Translations under genes and position numbers: made by a program
Part shown: positions 61,317 through 64,000 of the stretch, piece by piece
Layout: each line of letters starts with the position of its first letter
Numbering within the stretch: position 1 is the first letter of the stretch
From: Epinephelus fuscoguttatus
Lineage: Eukaryota > Chordata > Actinopteri > Perciformes > Serranidae
Direction: 5' to 3'
DNA: 64,000 bases
Assembly (NCBI RefSeq): GCF_011397635.1
Contig: NC_064767.1
Span: forward strand, 6,519,501-6,583,500
Notes under the pieces: generated by a model
The model's database searches: none
What the model was told of the DNA's origin: nothing
Seen by the model: the letters and a program-made list of their open reading frames with translations, nothing else

Positions 61317-61950
61317 CTTCAGTTGGACCAAGACTGCAGCGTTTGATATTGTCCTTCATATGAAACATATTTAAGAAGGAGACTTCTCTTATTCTCAGGT
61401 TGAATTTCATGAAATCTTGTCCACATGCCAAACAAGTTGCAAACCACTGGGCCACACATGAAAAAGCATTCAAGCTTTCTAAAGCTTTTTATTGTTTTTC
61501 TTCACATGATAACATATTTATGAGTGATTGGGTTTGCATATATTTTTGCACAACTTAAAATCAAGCAACAGGCATCCAAATAAAAAAAAAGATCAACATA
61601 TCAAAAATATTTTTAAGAAAAACAATTAACAGAAGTGGTTTTTTGACATGTTCTGCAAGACTTTGAGCAAGATGAAAGTAGAACTGAATGATTCAAAAGA
61701 GATCTTTACCTTGGCTATGACATGTTTGTTAATATGAAGATCAGCTGACCTGACTGTCTGACTGATTAGAGGGTGGGAATGATTATGATAAAGAAAGATT
61801 TAAAGCAAACATTTTCTCATTGCAGGACATGCTCAGCCCCTCATCATTTCACTTCAGCCTGATGACATTTAAGTTATTCAGCAGTTCAGCTCTGCTTGTT
61901 TTGCTTTGTTGTGACTTTGTATGTTTTAACATTGCAAAAGCAACAAATGA

Positions 61951-62240
61951 CCCATTCAACATTTGTATGTAGGGCCCATCAGGGTGGTAAATGGGCTGAA
62001 AAAATGGGCCCCCAATGGGACTGTTCACGGGTTCCACATAACCCCATGCCAAATGTCCACATGGGTGAGTCATGCTCGTGCTGCGTGGGCACCAACAGGA
62101 TATGGATCCAAAATAGGCATCTTATCTAGGGCGCACTTGGATAACCCACCCATGTGGGCAATTGGCATGGGGCCAATATGGAACCCATGGACAATCCCAC
62201 TGGGGGCCCACATGGGACACACATACAAATGTTGGCTGGG
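61951..62240. mobile_element. Fold-back (large inverted-repeat) element
   Basis: CAACATTTGTATGT (61957-61970) is exactly complementary to ACATACAAATGTTG (62221-62234). The similarity extends inward through GGGCCCAT-type words and outward over CCCA. The interior repeats GGGCCC, CCATGTGGGC and CAATGGGA/TCCCACTGG words in both orientations. This is a nonautonomous fold-back element with no coding content. Confidence 0.7.
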
Positions 62241-63869
62241 AGGCAGGGAGAAGTGAGAGATGTGAAGCCTGTGGGCCACATGGCTTAAAAAGGAGACTCA
62301 CAAAGTTTGCATTAAGCTACAGCAGCTTGGGTTTGCACTGTGAACTGAGAAAGTGCCACGCAATAAGTATTAGGCCTGTAACATAGCCTACTCCTGTTCC
62401 AAACCTCTCAGTTCAGTTTGGGAACAGTCCTTCCTATCAGCATGGACTCAAATGTGAGGAAGTGTAACTGCTCTGGCTCTGTGGTGCTGGCACATGCAGT
62501 GAAAGGGGGGGCGTTGTCTTTATTGTAGCAAATGTGCATCAAGTCAGACAGTTTTAGGCATTAAAAAAACCGGAATGAGGCCAATGTGTCCTTCAAAATA
62601 AAAGCGGCTTCACTGGCGTCACTATATTGACAACGTACTGATCTACAGTTGTGGAGAGTTAGTAAGTGCTTTTGCTCCAGTATTAAACTTTAGTACCATT
62701 TTGAGGTACTTCTACTTTATTTGAGTATTTCCATTCTATGTTGCAGTTAGATGTTCAAAGTGTCTTTATTAGTTGGCCCACCCAGTGGGTAATTTGTTGT
62801 GCACGGAAAATTCAGCATTCCAAAACAGGACGTTGCAACATTTCAGATTTAAAGGGCACTAAAACAAAATACATTAAAACAAGTATCATCTACTATCAAA
62901 ATAGTATCAAAGTATAAGAACTCCTACAAGTAGCTATCATAGAAGGTCTTAGCTCAGTATTTCAGAAAGAAATACTTTTCACTTCAATACATTTATTTTA
63001 GTAAGTAAAATATTTACTTAACTAAACTACCAAATCTATATAAAGTACTTAAAATTGGCTCTTAAAATAGTCTACTAATATTAATACCTATCCATTAAAC
63101 AGAATTTCCCATTTCAGAATAATGTGTATCATACAACCCTAATTGAAATTATAAGATTATCATTGATGCATTAATGTTTACATCACTTTAATGTTGTATC
63201 TTGTAAAAGTAGGGTTAATTTCAATGTATTTATATAGGCTACTGGTGCTAGGTTTATACATTTCTCCACTGAGGATAATAAGGGCATATCTTAAGTAAGC
63301 CTGTAATAATAAAATGAGTTTAATTGTTGATTAAATTTTGTAAAATTAATATAAATCGCAAAGTAACTGTCTGAAGTAATCAATTCAAATGGAGGATAAA
63401 AGTACAATAACCTACTTCCTCTCGTAGCAAAGTAGGCTATTTATCATGTTCAAGAAATGCGATGGAGTAGTAATGGAAAAGAATTAAGAAAATACAGTTT
63501 TACAGTTTATAGTCATCACAAGCTTCTTGTTTTCACATTACTAGCCCACTTTAAATTATTCAATAGATGTTACCAATCACTGATATTTATATGATTTATG
63601 CTATAGACAAAAAAAAATTTTTTCTTTTTGGTACAGTCACAATTTAGTCTTGAATAATTCCTGTAAAGTCCTGTGCGAATGATAATCACAATATTTTCTG
63701 TCAATCTAAAGGGAAATTACACATCAGTTAAACAGAGAAATATAACAAGATGACCATAATGGAGAGATTGAAATATCAATATAACATAAAATGAATATAT
63801 GAATTAAGAGAATTGGGCCAATAAAATAAAAATTAATTGAGGAAATGAGCAAGGGGCAAAAACATGTTG
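62241..63869. other. AT-rich intergenic DNA
   Basis: Very AT-rich sequence with no exon-like open frames or recognisable repeats beyond short A/T runs. ATP5PO, the next human neighbour, is not visible here. Confidence 0.5.
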
Positions 63870-64000
63870 TCGTTGAGGCTTTTATTTTGATAATCGGGAC
63901 CGGAAATGTGGTCGTCTTCTTCTGTGGTTGTTGACACCAGTCTGTGGAGGCTTTACATCGAGAGCTTTATGTAACCGCGCTGCTATAAAAACACAGGACG
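63870..64000. promoter_or_regulatory. Possible promoter at the right edge
   Basis: After AT-rich DNA the composition changes. ACCGGAAATGTGG contains an ETS/GABP-type CCGGAA core, followed by ATCGAGAG, CCGCGCTG and TATAAAA within the last 120 bases. This may be the start of the next gene, but the window ends before any coding exon. Confidence 0.3.

Larger units (their letters stand above)
57455..61330 (+). other. itsn1: Probable itsn1 long-isoform 3' UTR
   Basis: No coding exon is seen for nearly 3.9 kb after the stop. It holds a TGGAC-rich tract (57474-57555), a complementary CCAGT-rich tract (58491-58580), GTGTGAG runs near 58700, and an interspersed-repeat-like stretch (59870-60110). An AATAAA at 61311-61316 is a reasonable distal poly(A) signal. 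The true 3' end is not proven. Confidence 0.5.

Noticed and set aside
61330-64000. ATP5PO, expected next to ITSN1 by human synteny
   Set aside because: No segment resembling the ATP synthase OSCP subunit was found on either strand; it may lie beyond the window.
1-64000. CRISPR arrays, bacterial operons or viral genomes
   Set aside because: Gene structure is spliced vertebrate throughout; tandem repeats are simple microsatellites.

Overview
This is vertebrate nuclear DNA, almost certainly from a ray-finned (teleost) fish. Genes are split into short exons with GT-AG introns. The proteins align closely with vertebrate CRYZL1 and intersectin-1. Introns carry fish-type repeats: L2/Maui-like LINE, tRNA-derived SINEs, a hAT MITE and many CA/GT microsatellites. 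The cryzl1-itsn1 head-to-head order matches the human 21q22 neighbourhood. The species cannot be fixed from the sequence.

Layout. (1) 24-635, + strand: last three coding exons of an unrecognised gene whose 5' part lies outside the window. (2) 1671-7652, - strand: complete cryzl1, 12 coding exons, 345 codons plus stop, with one U12-type intron and one GC-AG intron. (3) 7653 to about 8942: shared upstream region with a TCTCGCGAG promoter motif. (4) About 8943 to 57454, + strand: itsn1, which fills most of the window. A 5' UTR exon with a long upstream ORF is followed by the start codon at 15972, EH1, EH2, coiled coil, SH3A-SH3E, then either a short-isoform terminal exon (41485-41552) or the DH-PH-C2 exons of the long isoform. 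(5) 57455 to about 61330: probable long itsn1 3' UTR. (6) About 61330-64000: no coding exon seen, one fold-back repeat, and a GC-richer promoter-like stretch at the extreme right edge.

Function. Intersectin-1 is an endocytic scaffold. Its EH domains bind NPF peptides, its SH3 domains bind dynamin, synaptojanin and N-WASP, and the long form's DH-PH module activates Cdc42. CRYZL1 is an MDR-family protein and, in mammals, a subunit of the Rab5-effector FERRY complex. The gene at the left edge is unassigned.

Most notable. Within the DH region a 102-bp exon is present twice, and two exons expected from all intersectins (about 61 residues) are absent, which points to a misassembly or a real rearrangement. 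Three in-frame phase-0 candidate exons extend the coiled coil relative to mammalian ITSN1. A 15-nt microexon encoding VKGEW matches the neuron-specific SH3A microexon. No new multi-gene system was found. Apart from these points the window is an ordinary vertebrate locus.
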